A stretch of DNA of 64,000 nt from Arthrobacter rhizophilus (lineage in GTDB: Bacteria; Actinomycetota; Actinomycetes; Actinomycetales; Micrococcaceae), in NCBI RefSeq assembly GCF_026241105.1, contig NZ_JAPFFT010000002.1, positions 124,001 through 188,000 on the forward strand, read 5' to 3'. The translations under genes were made by a program, and so were the position numbers. Every line of letters begins with the position of its first letter. Position 1 is the stretch's first letter. Below are positions 18,141-26,649 of the stretch, piece after piece. Under the pieces are notes generated by a model, which saw only the letters and a program-made list of their open reading frames with translations, searched no databases and was not told the origin of the DNA.

Positions 18141-19907
18141 TCACGCAGTCACTGCGAGGGCCAGTTCATCGGCGACGGCGATGAGGGCGCTTACGGGAAC
18201 CGGGATCACGGCTGCTAGCCGGTAGAGACTGAGCTGCGCGGGGATGTTGACGAGCTCGGTCCGGATGAGTTCGGGGAGATTCTTCTCAAGCGCCTGGCGG
18301 CTGCGGGCGTCCTGAAGCAGTTCCAAGATCGAAACGGTGAGAGCGGCTCCGCCGTCGGCGAAGCTGGCGAGGGGCGGCAGCGGCTCCAGGGCCATCCGTG
18401 CTCTTTCGCTCTGTTCCATCACAAGCAGGTGCTCGCTGTTTGGTTCCTCGTTGAATGGAATCCCGAGCCGCTCAAACTGGCTTTGGGGAGCCTCATTGTT
18501 ATGCATAAGACGGGCCAGGAGCTTTAGCATTCGCAGCTCGATGTCCTCATCCGTCAGAGGTTGTTGTTGCTGAGGGTCGGCTTCGAGGTCGAACAGCAAG
18601 GTTCCATGTGCCCAGGAGTTCATCATTGAGGTCGTCTGGATCTGGAGGGTACGTAGTCCTTTGGTGAAGCCGAATGGCTCTGCCGGTTGCCAGTCAAGGA
18701 GCTCGCCGATCCCGAAACGGGAACGCATGTGGGTCGGCATGAGGGTGAAGTCCTCGAGAGGGGAGTTGGAGGGGTCTTTGGCGGCGCGCATGTAGACATA
18801 GCGGCCGTCCGTGACATTGACATGGCCTCCGTGAATACCGAAGAGGGCTGCTTCGCGTACTTCGCTGTCGTCCTCCAGTACCAGGGCCAGGTCCTGGCCC
18901 TGCATATCGGGTGTGGGTTCCAGGCTGAAGTAGCGCAGCATCGTGGGTGCGATGTCAATGGTTTGCGCCAAGGCTCCGCGGCGGGTGTCTTTGCCCCCGG
19001 TCCGTGGGTCCCAGAGGAACATTGGCAGGTGGACGAGTTCGTTGAACCAGGGCTGGACGGATTTGGCCCACCAGCCGTGTTCGCCAAGCAGGAATCCATG
19101 GTCTGTGTTGACCAGCAGAAGGGTGTCTTCCCATAGGTTGTACCGGTCCATGGCGTCCAAGACACGGCCCAGTGACTTGTCACACATGGACACCAGCGCG
19201 GCGTACTCATAGCGGGCATGCTCCACCTGGTCCTCGGGCTCGGTGACCTTTTGGTAGCCGGGCCAATCGAACTGGGGACCATCGTATTCATGCTCGTACA
19301 TGGCCTTATAAGCGCTGTGCGTAAAGAACGGTTCGTGCGGATCGAACAGTTCAAGTTGCAGCATCCACTGGTCGGCCCGATGGTTTGTATCGATGAAGTG
19401 CAGGCCGGCATCTACTGTTTTCGTTTGGGAGTGCTCAGCTTCGGTCTTCATGTAACTGCGGTTGATCATGTCCTGGCGCTTCATGCCGGCGTAGCGGTCC
19501 TGTGAGCTTTGGGCCGGTTCCACGACTCCCTTCCAGGGGTCGCCTTCCTGTCCGCGGAAGAACTCCCAGGTGGTGTAGCGGGGGTGATAAGTGGCGCCGC
19601 CGTCTTCCCAGTAGTGGGGGTGGTCGGAGACGAGGTGCGTGTGCACGCCGGCATTGCCAAGGATTTCTGGCATGGAGTCATCGAATGGTTCTAAAGGGCC
19701 CCAGCTGCGGTGCAGGAAGTTGTACCGTCCCGTGTGCATTTCACGCCGAGCGGGCATGCAGGGCATGGATCCGGCATAGAAATTCTCAAAGGTCACAGAC
19801 TTCGCAGCCAGCCGGGCGAAATTTGGCGCGTTGACGAACGTGTCGGCAGCGTACGGAGCGAGCATGTGCCTGTTGAGGCTGTCGAACATGAGAATAATGG
19901 CCCTCAT
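18141..19907 (-). CDS. Type I (formylglycine) sulfatase, copy A
   Basis: 588 aa. The metal-binding FDSLNRH is at residues 8-14, and the sulfatase signature is C50-M-P-A-R54 in GSMPCMPARREMHTGR, where C50 would become formylglycine. Further family blocks are HYWEDGGATYH, LELFDPHEPF and NTDHGFLLGEHGWW, which carries the Asp-His metal ligands. There is no signal peptide, so it is cytoplasmic and acts on imported sulfate esters. It lies 61 bp after the PadR gene and heads MFS, GH3 and SDR genes. The FGE needed to convert C50 is encoded divergently. A close paralogue is at 36348-38120. Confidence 0.94.
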   Translation of the reverse strand: MRAIILMFDSLNRHMLAPYAADTFVNAPNFARLAAKSVTFENFYAGSMPCMPARREMHTGRYNFLHRSWGPLEPFDDSMPEILGNAGVHTHLVSDHPHYWEDGGATYHPRYTTWEFFRGQEGDPWKGVVEPAQSSQDRYAGMKRQDMINRSYMKTEAEHSQTKTVDAGLHFIDTNHRADQWMLQLELFDPHEPFFTHSAYKAMYEHEYDGPQFDWPGYQKVTEPEDQVEHARYEYAALVSMCDKSLGRVLDAMDRYNLWEDTLLLVNTDHGFLLGEHGWWAKSVQPWFNELVHLPMFLWDPRTGGKDTRRGALAQTIDIAPTMLRYFSLEPTPDMQGQDLALVLEDDSEVREAALFGIHGGHVNVTDGRYVYMRAAKDPSNSPLEDFTLMPTHMRSRFGIGELLDWQPAEPFGFTKGLRTLQIQTTSMMNSWAHGTLLFDLEADPQQQQPLTDEDIELRMLKLLARLMHNNEAPQSQFERLGIPFNEEPNSEHLLVMEQSERARMALEPLPPLASFADGGAALTVSILELLQDARSRQALEKNLPELIRTELVNIPAQLSLYRLAAVIPVPVSALIAVADELALAVTA

Positions 19908-19968
19908 CTGGGGGTCCTTCCTGAAAGTACGGAACGGCCAAAGGCGCGCAACAGAACGACGACTGCGG

Positions 19969-20583
19969 TCAGCTGGCGGCGTCGGCCAGGAGCTCGCCGG
20001 GCACTGCCGTCAGAGAGCGGGAGGAAAGATTGCCCTCCAGAAGGTCGCGTCGGATTTCCTTCAGTGCAGCGACGTGTGCATCCATGGCGTTGGCTCCCAT
20101 GATGTGCAGACGCTCCCCCACTGATTCGGCGAGCTCTGCATCGAACGGGATCGTCGGCGCCCAATCCTCCCGCCGATCCCGGGACCGGTAGCGAGCGATC
20201 TCATCCTGACGGGTCTGGATTTCAACATCGAGAATTCGCAGCAGTTGCTCGCCACTCATGAAGCCCGCGAAGGCCAGCCGGGCGCCTAGCTCGGGGTCTT
20301 GAAAGCGCGTGGCCGGATGGTAAGGCCCGGTGAGCCAGTCGAGGAATACTGTCGCCCCTTCGTCGGTGACTCGGTAGGTTTTCGCGTCCTGCGCACCGGG
20401 GCGAGGATCGACGCTGTGGGTCACCCAGCTTTGCTTCTCCATTCCTCCCAGTGATCGATAAACCTGGCTCATTTGCGTGTTCGACCGCAGGAAACGTCCG
20501 TGGCCGTCCAGGAACTTCTTGAGGTCGTAGCCCGTGGCCGGATGCTCCAGCAGGACCCCGAGGAGGAGGTCTTCAAGCTTCAT
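19969..20583 (-). CDS. PadR family transcriptional regulator, copy A
   Basis: 204 aa from the ATG at 20583 (MKLEDLLLGVLLEHPATGYDLKKF); an ATG four codons upstream is also possible. The N-terminal 80 residues form the PadR winged helix (YRSLGGMEKQSWVTH wing). The C-terminal helical Vir_act_alpha_C-type dimerisation domain follows (EIQTRQDEIARYRSRDRR). It is first in the leftward sulfatase operon and divergent from FGE/DUF202. A perfect inverted repeat lies between the two starts, so it probably represses both directions until an effector binds. Confidence 0.9.
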   Translation of the reverse strand: MKLEDLLLGVLLEHPATGYDLKKFLDGHGRFLRSNTQMSQVYRSLGGMEKQSWVTHSVDPRPGAQDAKTYRVTDEGATVFLDWLTGPYHPATRFQDPELGARLAFAGFMSGEQLLRILDVEIQTRQDEIARYRSRDRREDWAPTIPFDAELAESVGERLHIMGANAMDAHVAALKEIRRDLLEGNLSSRSLTAVPGELLADAAS

Positions 20584-20607
20584 ATCTGTCTCCATTGGCG
20601 GGATGTT

Positions 20608-20625
20608 GAGTGACTTCGATCACTC
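20608..20625. promoter_or_regulatory. Inverted repeat in the PadR/FGE divergent promoter
   Basis: GAGTGA-CTTCGA-TCACTC is a perfect 6-6-6 palindrome, 25 bp upstream of the PadR ATG, in the only intergenic gap of the divergon. Its position suits an operator for the adjacent PadR protein. The same box was not found upstream of PadR copy B. Confidence 0.5.
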
Positions 20626-20733
20626 CATTTATGATGACTATTGCACAAGTAGAAGCCTCAGTCAATGACACAAGTGGAATCCACTGCTACGCTATTCGTA
20701 GAAATTACCGACGATTGGCATGGGAACAAGCAA

Positions 20734-21705
20734 ATGAACCCTTCATCGCTCAACAATTGCTGCTCTGTCCCCCGCTCTCCGGCGGACCGCGCTCAGGAGA
20801 ATGCGAACCAGACCAGCCTTCCCTTGCCTGCGCAGGGTTTGGTCAGCACGGCCACACATGATGATGTGCTAGTTCGTGGTGGCGTCTTCGCCATGGGTGA
20901 CGCTTTTCAGGAGGGCTACCCTGCTGACGGTGAAACTCCGGTTCACGAGGTCCGGCTTGATGCGTTCCGGATTGATGCGACGACGGTGACGAACCGGATG
21001 TTCGCGACATTCGTGGAGGAGACGAGCTACCGTACAGAGGCCGAGCAATACGGTTCTTCTGCCGTGTTCCATCTGCTGTCCACGGCATCTGACCGGGATG
21101 TGCTTCGAGCTGCCCCCGGAGTGCCGTGGTGGTTGAATGTCCGCGGGGCCGATTGGGCCCATCCGACCGGACCGGACTCAACCTGGCGCGGACTCGCGGA
21201 CCACCCCGCAGTCCACGTCTCGCATAACGATGCCATCGCTTACTGCGCTTGGACTGGCCGTCGGCTACCCACCGAGGCCGAGTGGGAGTACGCGGCCCGG
21301 GGTGGATTAACTGGAATGCGTTACGCCTGGGGCAACGAACTCACACCCGACGGCGAACACCGCTGCAACATCTGGCAGGGCACGTTCCCAACGATCAACA
21401 CCCGGGATGACGGACACCTTGGCACCGCGGGAGTAAGGGCCTTCCCGCCGAACGGATACAACCTCTACGAAATGGCAGGGAATGTCTGGGAATGGTGCCA
21501 GGACTGGTTCTTGCCCAATTACTACCGCAACTCCCCCGCCGACAACCCGCAAGGTCCAACAGCCGGCACGGGACGTGTCATGCGCGGAGGTTCCTACCTC
21601 TGCCACGACTCCTATTGCAACCGATATCGAGTCGCGGCCCGAACCTCAAACACACCCGATTCCTCCTCCGGGAACTGCGGCTTCCGGACCATAGCCCTGC
21701 CTTAG
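20734..21705 (+). CDS. Formylglycine-generating enzyme (SUMF1/EgtB/PvdO family)
   Basis: 323 aa from the ATG at 20734; an in-frame ATG at 20665 would add 23 residues. I prefer 20734 because actinobacterial FGEs begin 8-20 residues before a Cys-Cys-Ser motif, here NNCCSVPRS. The FGE domain spans RGGVFAMGD to NCGFRTIALP, with LPTEAEWEYAARGG, GNVWEW and GGSYLCHDSYCNRYR. The C-x4-C pair (C290, C295 from this start) matches the copper-binding active-site cysteines of true FGE, so it should oxidise the Cys of sulfatase CxPxR motifs to formylglycine. It diverges from the PadR-sulfatase operon and is followed by two DUF202 genes. Confidence 0.93.
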   Translation: MNPSSLNNCCSVPRSPADRAQENANQTSLPLPAQGLVSTATHDDVLVRGGVFAMGDAFQEGYPADGETPVHEVRLDAFRIDATTVTNRMFATFVEETSYRTEAEQYGSSAVFHLLSTASDRDVLRAAPGVPWWLNVRGADWAHPTGPDSTWRGLADHPAVHVSHNDAIAYCAWTGRRLPTEAEWEYAARGGLTGMRYAWGNELTPDGEHRCNIWQGTFPTINTRDDGHLGTAGVRAFPPNGYNLYEMAGNVWEWCQDWFLPNYYRNSPADNPQGPTAGTGRVMRGGSYLCHDSYCNRYRVAARTSNTPDSSSGNCGFRTIALP

Positions 21706-21752
21706 CCACCGTCAGGCACCACAGCCGGTAACGAACAAGAGGAAATCCCCCA

Positions 21753-22151
21753 GTGTCAGATGCAGAATCCCAAGACAGCGGAAATCGCAGTGGTTTGTCC
21801 GTCCGGATCCTTCGGGGCGGTCATGAACCAGATCCGCGGTTCAGCCTCGCCAACGAACGCACTTTCCTTGCCTGGATCCGCACCTCTTTGGCGCTCTTGG
21901 CAGGCGGCATCGCCGCTGAGGCATTCATGGGCGACCTCTTCGGCTCGGAACTGCGCAAAACAATCGCAGTATTCCTGCTATTACTCGCCCTGGTGATAGG
22001 CGGAGGCTCGTTCTTCCGGTGGCTGAACGTCGAGCGTTCCATGCGGCAGAAAACGCCACTGCCGCTGCCTTGGATCGCCCCCATCCTGGCGACCGGGGGC
22101 GCCCTCGTCGCCGCGGCCATGATTGTCGTCGTCTTCGTCCGGCCCGCCTGA
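21753..22151 (+). CDS. DUF202 (YidH-type) membrane protein
   Basis: 132 aa with a GTG start. It carries the DUF202 signature: a soluble N-terminus with EPDPRFSLANERTFLAWIRTSLALLAGG, then three transmembrane helices (residues about 42-62, 72-92, 105-127). It is an inner-membrane protein of unknown function. The gene is 47 bp after the FGE gene and 3 bp before a second, smaller DUF202 gene. In E. coli two DUF202 genes (yidG, yidH) also sit beside a sulfatase gene (yidJ) and a sulfatase-maturase-like gene (yidF), so the association may be functional. A decayed copy lies at 39983-40260. Confidence 0.88.
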   Translation: MSDAESQDSGNRSGLSVRILRGGHEPDPRFSLANERTFLAWIRTSLALLAGGIAAEAFMGDLFGSELRKTIAVFLLLLALVIGGGSFFRWLNVERSMRQKTPLPLPWIAPILATGGALVAAAMIVVVFVRPA

Positions 22152-22154
22152 CCC

Positions 22155-22502
22155 ATGCCAGCCCCACATCGCATCCCGGTGCACGACGACCCGGGACTCC
22201 AGCCTGAGCGGAGCGACCTTGCCTGGGGCCGCACAACTTTGTCCATGATTGTTTCCACCGCAAGCTTCCTGCGCTGGATGCCCCATCACGGCTGGTTTGC
22301 CGGCACTCTCGTGCTGACTGCGGGAATCGCCGCACTAGCCATCCATCTGTCTCGCAGGCGACGCTTCCACCGGGCCGTCCGAGGTATCAGTCAAGGTTCC
22401 ATGTCACCTGACATCGCCGGCACCGCGGCTGTCGCGTCCAGCGTCGCAGTACTTTCGATCCTGGGAATCTACGCTGTCCTGTTCCTGCCCATAGGGTTAT
22501 GA
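22155..22502 (+). CDS. Second DUF202 membrane protein
   Basis: 115 aa, ATG 3 bp after the previous stop. The N-terminus DPGLQPERSDLAWGRTTLSMI is the shorter YidG-type DUF202 signature (ERTxLAWxRT). It is followed by helices near residues 45-63 and 88-112 and a basic loop RRRRFHRA. Two adjacent DUF202 proteins of different length are the usual arrangement and may form a heteromer. It is the last gene of the FGE-DUF202-DUF202 transcript. Confidence 0.82.
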   Translation: MPAPHRIPVHDDPGLQPERSDLAWGRTTLSMIVSTASFLRWMPHHGWFAGTLVLTAGIAALAIHLSRRRRFHRAVRGISQGSMSPDIAGTAAVASSVAVLSILGIYAVLFLPIGL

Positions 22503-23052
22503 TCAGGATCCGGCCGATTCGCATTGGCAGTCGCTGTCTGCACAACTGCGCGGCCGGCCCGGGCGCAGGACATGTCCAGTCCTCGGCCGCGACTGCCATC
22601 CAAATTGAGCTGCGGAGATGCGTGGGAATGTACTCCCCCGCACCGGAGGCCTCCACGGCCGAAGGCGCTCATCACTTTCCTTGGCGGGCGTTCTCCTGCA
22701 AGCTGTTCCTAGTCCATCCGTGATGAGATGAACGAGTATCCCTACACGGGAATGGCGGTTAGGAACAGCGTGCGTGGAAGACGCCGGGATCTGGGATGAC
22801 TCATTTCTGTCGACGCCCTTCAGACGCTTCACTCGTTATTGCCTTCGCAACAGCACGGGAAACCTGCGACGCAATTCGCGAAGGCAACTTCCCTTACCAA
22901 CTTCCTACACAATCACCGTAGGCGAGGACCGACCCACCCAATTCCCGGGCTGACCCTTGTCCAGGGGTTAGCCTGCGTAGCTATCAAAGTGACCGAGACC
23001 GCGAAACCTCCACTGGCTCGGTGAACATGCTTGGGAAGCGCTTGTGTAAGGC
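22503..23052. other. Convergent intergenic region with a long-spaced inverted repeat
   Basis: 550 bp between the convergent DUF202 and IclR genes. No frame looks coding. A perfect 10-bp inverted repeat, GCTGTTCCTA (22702-22711) and TAGGAACAGC (22760-22769), encloses 48 bp and might be a recombination scar or a weak bidirectional hairpin. Nothing else is recognised. Confidence 0.4.
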
Positions 23053-23874
23053 TTAGGCTTTTCGTCCTTGGCCTCTGTAAACGGTGTCCTTCGGTTGCAC
23101 AACGGCGCCCAGGTGACGGCTGATGTCGCTGGAGGTGCGCAGTAGCTCGTCCTTGAGATCATCGAGAAGCGCTTGCTTTGTGAAGCGGCTGCTCGCAACG
23201 GCAATATTGACTCCCGCCACCACGCGTCCGTCGGCGTCGACGATGGGTGCGGCGATGGATCGCAGTCCTGCGGCCACCTCTTCGTCTTGGATCGCGTAGC
23301 CTTGCTCGCGGATACCGGCCATCTGGGCCTCGAACTCTGCGAAGGAACGGACAGCGTTGGGGCCTCCCCCCTCATTGAAGGATCTTTCGCTCAGAAGCTC
23401 CTGGCGTCTGCCGGCTTCGAGCTGAGACAGCAAAACTTTGCCGATGGAAGTTGAGGTTGCCGGCAGCGAAGAACCTGCTTCCAAATGCGCTGTGACAAGG
23501 TCGCTGTTCCGGATCCGGATCAGATACAAGATCCGGTCCCCGGTCAGGATGCCAAGGTTGACTGTTTCCCCGATTCTGCGCGAGAGGTCCTTCAGTGGGC
23601 CTTCGGCCACACCGACGAGTCCGGACGCGCGCAGGCTTGCGAAACCAAGTTGCAGCACTCCCACGGCCGGGAAGTATCGCCCATCCTTGTCCTTGTCCAG
23701 ATAACCTTCATGCTCGAGGGTCGAGACGACGCGGAATAGCGTTGCTGTCGGTATCTGAACCAGTTCGACCAGCTCGGTCAACCGCTGTGGCTTGCCTGTA
23801 TCAGCCAGAATCCGCAACACACGTAGCCCGCGGGCCAGCGCTTCCACTTGGTATTTAGCCATTGTCTCGAGCAT
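23053..23874 (-). CDS. IclR family transcriptional regulator
   Basis: 273 aa. GGAGG lies 7 bp upstream of the ATG at 23874. Residues 8-70 form the winged helix (EALARGLRVLRILADTGKPQRLTELVE), and residues 85-255 the IclR effector-binding domain, with the diagnostic GYAIQDEEVAAGLRSIAAPIVDADGRVVAGVNI. It is divergent from an SDR gene, and a long palindrome sits between them. IclR proteins of this kind control catabolism of aromatic or other organic acids; the downstream carboxymuconolactone decarboxylase-like gene fits. Confidence 0.92.
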   Translation of the reverse strand: MLETMAKYQVEALARGLRVLRILADTGKPQRLTELVELVQIPTATLFRVVSTLEHEGYLDKDKDGRYFPAVGVLQLGFASLRASGLVGVAEGPLKDLSRRIGETVNLGILTGDRILYLIRIRNSDLVTAHLEAGSSLPATSTSIGKVLLSQLEAGRRQELLSERSFNEGGGPNAVRSFAEFEAQMAGIREQGYAIQDEEVAAGLRSIAAPIVDADGRVVAGVNIAVASSRFTKQALLDDLKDELLRTSSDISRHLGAVVQPKDTVYRGQGRKA

Positions 23875-23980
23875 CGATTCGCCTCCATTTCCTAACTCCC
23901 TTCCCCGCCAGGGACAGGGGTCTGGTAACCATAACGATCCCGCACGGAACCGTGGACAGGACTACATCGGCGAGCTATTA

Positions 23981-24017
23981 TTTTCGTACAACGATAATCA
24001 TTATCGCACAATGAAAA
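23981..24017. promoter_or_regulatory. IclR-type operator in the divergent promoter
   Basis: The core CGATAAT-C-ATTATCG (23992-24006) is a perfect 7+1+7 palindrome. Symmetry extends to TTTTC on the left and GAAAA on the right, making a 37-bp imperfect palindrome centred on 23999. It ends 10 bp before the SDR ATG. IclR proteins such as PcaU bind repeats of a GTTCGATAAT-type sequence, which this resembles. Confidence 0.65.
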
Positions 24018-24027
24018 TGGAGATGCA

Positions 24028-24792
24028 ATGAGTAGTCCTGACTGGCTTGGCCTGGCCGGCAAGAAAGTATTGGTGGCTGGTGCTGGCGGATTGGGGTCTG
24101 CGGTAGCCACAGGGTTCGCAGAGGCGGCAGCCAACGTGCTGGTTATCGATCGCGATGAGGAACGGCTGGAAAAGATCGCCGTGGAACCCGCATTTCAGGC
24201 CGCCGGCGGACACACGCTCGTTGCAGATCTTTCCACAGGGGACAGCGGGACCTCCGTCGTGGAGCACGCGCTGAAAGTTCTCGGCGGCCTTGATGTAGTG
24301 GTGCACAGCATTGGCATCAATGACCGTCGGCCGGTGCTGGACTTTAGCGAAGAGGACTGGTGGCGCATCGTGGACACCAACCTGTCCACAGGATTCCGTC
24401 TGGCGCAGGCAGCAGGGAGGCACATGCTTGGGCAAAAGGACGGCCGAATCATTTTCTTTTCCTCGGTCTCGGGCCTGCTGGCACATAAGAACCACGCCCC
24501 GTATGCCGCAACCAAGGGTGGAATCAACCAGCTCATGCGCGTAATGGCTGCCGAGTGGGCGGGCGAGGGCATCACCGTCAACGCTGTGGCACCGGGGTAT
24601 GTTGAAACCCCGCTGACGGAGGCCTACCTGGACAAGCCCGGCGTCCGGGAGAATCTTGTCAGCCTCGTTCCGGCCGGCCGGTTGGGAACTCCAGACGAGG
24701 TGGTCGGGCCAATCCTCTTTCTAGCCTCACCCCACGCCTCATTTGTGACCGGGCACGTCATGTACATCGACGGCGGCCGTACCTTGGTCTGA
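24028..24792 (+). CDS. SDR family oxidoreductase
   Basis: 254 aa. GGAG is 5 bp upstream of the ATG. The nucleotide site is AGAGGLGSAVATG, with catalytic Ser in FFSSVSG, YAATKGG (Tyr/Lys) and the PGYVETPLTEAYL loop. A C-terminal MYIDGGRTLV completes a normal classical SDR. It is divergent from the IclR gene, whose operator overlaps its promoter region, and is followed by a short gene fragment and a carboxymuconolactone decarboxylase-like gene. It probably oxidises a hydroxylated intermediate of the same pathway. Confidence 0.92.
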   Translation: MSSPDWLGLAGKKVLVAGAGGLGSAVATGFAEAAANVLVIDRDEERLEKIAVEPAFQAAGGHTLVADLSTGDSGTSVVEHALKVLGGLDVVVHSIGINDRRPVLDFSEEDWWRIVDTNLSTGFRLAQAAGRHMLGQKDGRIIFFSSVSGLLAHKNHAPYAATKGGINQLMRVMAAEWAGEGITVNAVAPGYVETPLTEAYLDKPGVRENLVSLVPAGRLGTPDEVVGPILFLASPHASFVTGHVMYIDGGRTLV

Positions 24793-24841
24793 ATCCTGTC
24801 CTCGGGAAGCAGGTTCAGTTCAGAATTACTTTGGAGTAACC

Positions 24842-24922
24842 ATGAACCCAGAGACAGCCCCACCGGCGGCCCTGTCGATGCCGGAGAAGAACAAGAACCT
24901 ATTCGGTGCGGGTTCCGGGTAG
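24842..24922 (+). pseudogene. 26-codon remnant, possibly a truncated transporter gene
   Basis: A short frame, MNPETAPPAALSMPEKNKNL then FGAGSG and TAG, has a good ribosome binding site (GGAG 6 bp upstream) and coding-like composition. It resembles the N-terminus of an MFS/MHS permease, ending just where the first membrane helix would begin, which suggests an internal deletion removed the rest. It could instead be a leader peptide. The evidence is weak. Confidence 0.3.
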
Positions 24923-24964
24923 CCGGTACCCGCTCCGTGACGTAACTCCAAGAATAGGAAAACC

Positions 24965-25540
24965 ATGTCTCAGCGGCACCGCAGCCTGACCAGTGACCAG
25001 CTAGACGCTGCCCAGAAAGAACTCTACGACAACATTCTCAACGGACCGCGTGGGGCCGGCAAACAGCTATTTCCTCTGGCGGCACAAGACGGCTCGCTCA
25101 ACGGGCCTTTTGGCGTCATGCTGCATGCTCCCGTCCTGGGCAACGCGTTGCAGAACCTGGGCGCGGCGATACGCTACAAGTCCTCGCTCAGCGATCGAGT
25201 ACGCGAGATCAGTATCCTCAGGGTTGCAGTCATACAGGGCAGTGATTTTGAATGGTTCGCTCATGAGCGGGTGGGCAGGGCAGCCGGTCTGACCGATGAG
25301 GAGCTACTGGGGATCCGCACCGGCAATTTTAAGTCGGCTGACGAATCGGAACAGGTCGGGTTTGAGATTGTCGACGCACTGTTGGTCAGAGGCGACGTCT
25401 CTGATGAAGAGTTCCATCGGACCGCCGGATTGATCGGTGTTCAGCAGATTTACGAGCTCGTCGTCCTGGTTGGCTATTATCGGACACTGGCGCAGTCAAT
25501 GCGCGTTTTCGGCGTCGACGTGCCGCAGACCGACAACTGA
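24965..25540 (+). CDS. Carboxymuconolactone decarboxylase family protein
   Basis: 191 aa with AGGAAAACC directly before the ATG. The fold is recognised from LNGPFGVMLHAPVLGNALQNLG, RVREISILRVA and EWFAHERVGRAAGLTDEEL. There is no CxxC redox pair, so it belongs with the gamma-carboxymuconolactone decarboxylase/hydratase-like members, not with AhpD peroxidase partners; Glu and His in EWFAHE are the conserved polar residues. It closes the IclR-controlled cluster. Substrate unknown. Confidence 0.85.
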   Translation: MSQRHRSLTSDQLDAAQKELYDNILNGPRGAGKQLFPLAAQDGSLNGPFGVMLHAPVLGNALQNLGAAIRYKSSLSDRVREISILRVAVIQGSDFEWFAHERVGRAAGLTDEELLGIRTGNFKSADESEQVGFEIVDALLVRGDVSDEEFHRTAGLIGVQQIYELVVLVGYYRTLAQSMRVFGVDVPQTDN

Positions 25541-25639
25541 GTTGGGTGCAGCCCCGAAGCAACGTGGAGGACGTGCTCTTCCAACTATGGATGATACACA
25601 CCCCTGAATGGACTGCCCCGGATGACCCATCCGGCTTCG

Positions 25640-26448
25640 GCCGGGCCCAGAACGAGCTTGTCTCCCACGCTCGCGTCCGCAGTCCTGCCCGCACGCCACC
25701 CAGGCTGCCGTTGCCGCGGATGTCCTGCCCGCAAGGGTCAAACACCGGGAAGGCCCGCTGGAGCTGGCCCGGCGGTGCGGGGTCAGCGCCCGGACCGTGT
25801 CCAGAATCCTAGCCCGTGCCGGCATGCCGCGCCTGTGGGACCTGGACCCGGTCACAGGGACCCGGATCCTGTCCTGCCGCAGCACGGACCGCCGCTACGA
25901 ACGCGATGCACCCGAGACATGATCCACGTCGACGTGAAGAAACTAGGCCGGATCCCCGACGGCGACGGCTGGCGGGCTGACCCGTCGCACAATGCGGCCA
26001 ACCACCGCTACTCGAACCAGAAGATGGGCTTCGACTACGTCCACGTCGCCGTCGACGACCACACCCTTTTCGCCTACGCCGAGGTCCTGCCGGACGAGAA
26101 AAGACCAACCTGCGCCGGCTTCCTCACCAGAGCAGCCGCGGCCATGGCAGCCCACGGGGCGCCGGTGCGACGGGTCATGACCGACAACGCCGTCGCCTAC
26201 CGGTTCTCCCGTGACTTCCAGGATGCGCTGGCCGCGCCGGGCACCAAGCACGTCCTGATCAATCCACGCTACTCGTGGCAGAACGGCAAAGCCCCTTTAG
26301 GAAGGCTGGGGCCTACCGGCAGGCCCTCACATCGAAGCAGGCACGCACCGATGCCCTGCAGCCATGGCTAGACTTCTACAACAACCACCGGCCCCACGGC
26401 AGCCTCGGGCGTATAGCACCGATCAGCAGAGTGCAACCAAGCTACTGA
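25640..26448 (+). pseudogene. Degenerate IS481-family transposase
   Basis: The rve integrase core is clear in HVDVKKLGRIPDGDGWR, DYVHVAVDDHTLFAYAEV, VMTDNAVAYR and INPRYSWQNGK. The region upstream keeps LELARRCGVSARTVSRIL in a different frame. Downstream, after a deletion that removes the usual VERxxRTLxxEW block, the frame changes to AYRQALTSKQARTDALQPW and FYNNHRPHGSLG, ending at the TGA at 26446. At least two frame changes and one deletion make it inactive. No terminal inverted repeats were identified. Confidence 0.85.
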
Positions 26449-26649
26449 CTGAGTACACCTAGGCCACGCGTTCCCCGGCCGCAGCCTGGGCTTCATTTCT
26501 TCGGCCCGGACCGGCGCCCAGGCGCGGCCGGCGTTGTACTTTCGCCGCAACCGTCTGGCGTCTCGCAGCATCGTGGCTTCAAACCATTCAGCGATGGGGG
26601 GACCCCTCCATGTGGCTGGCGGCGTCGAAAGTGGCGCAGACCTCCCATG

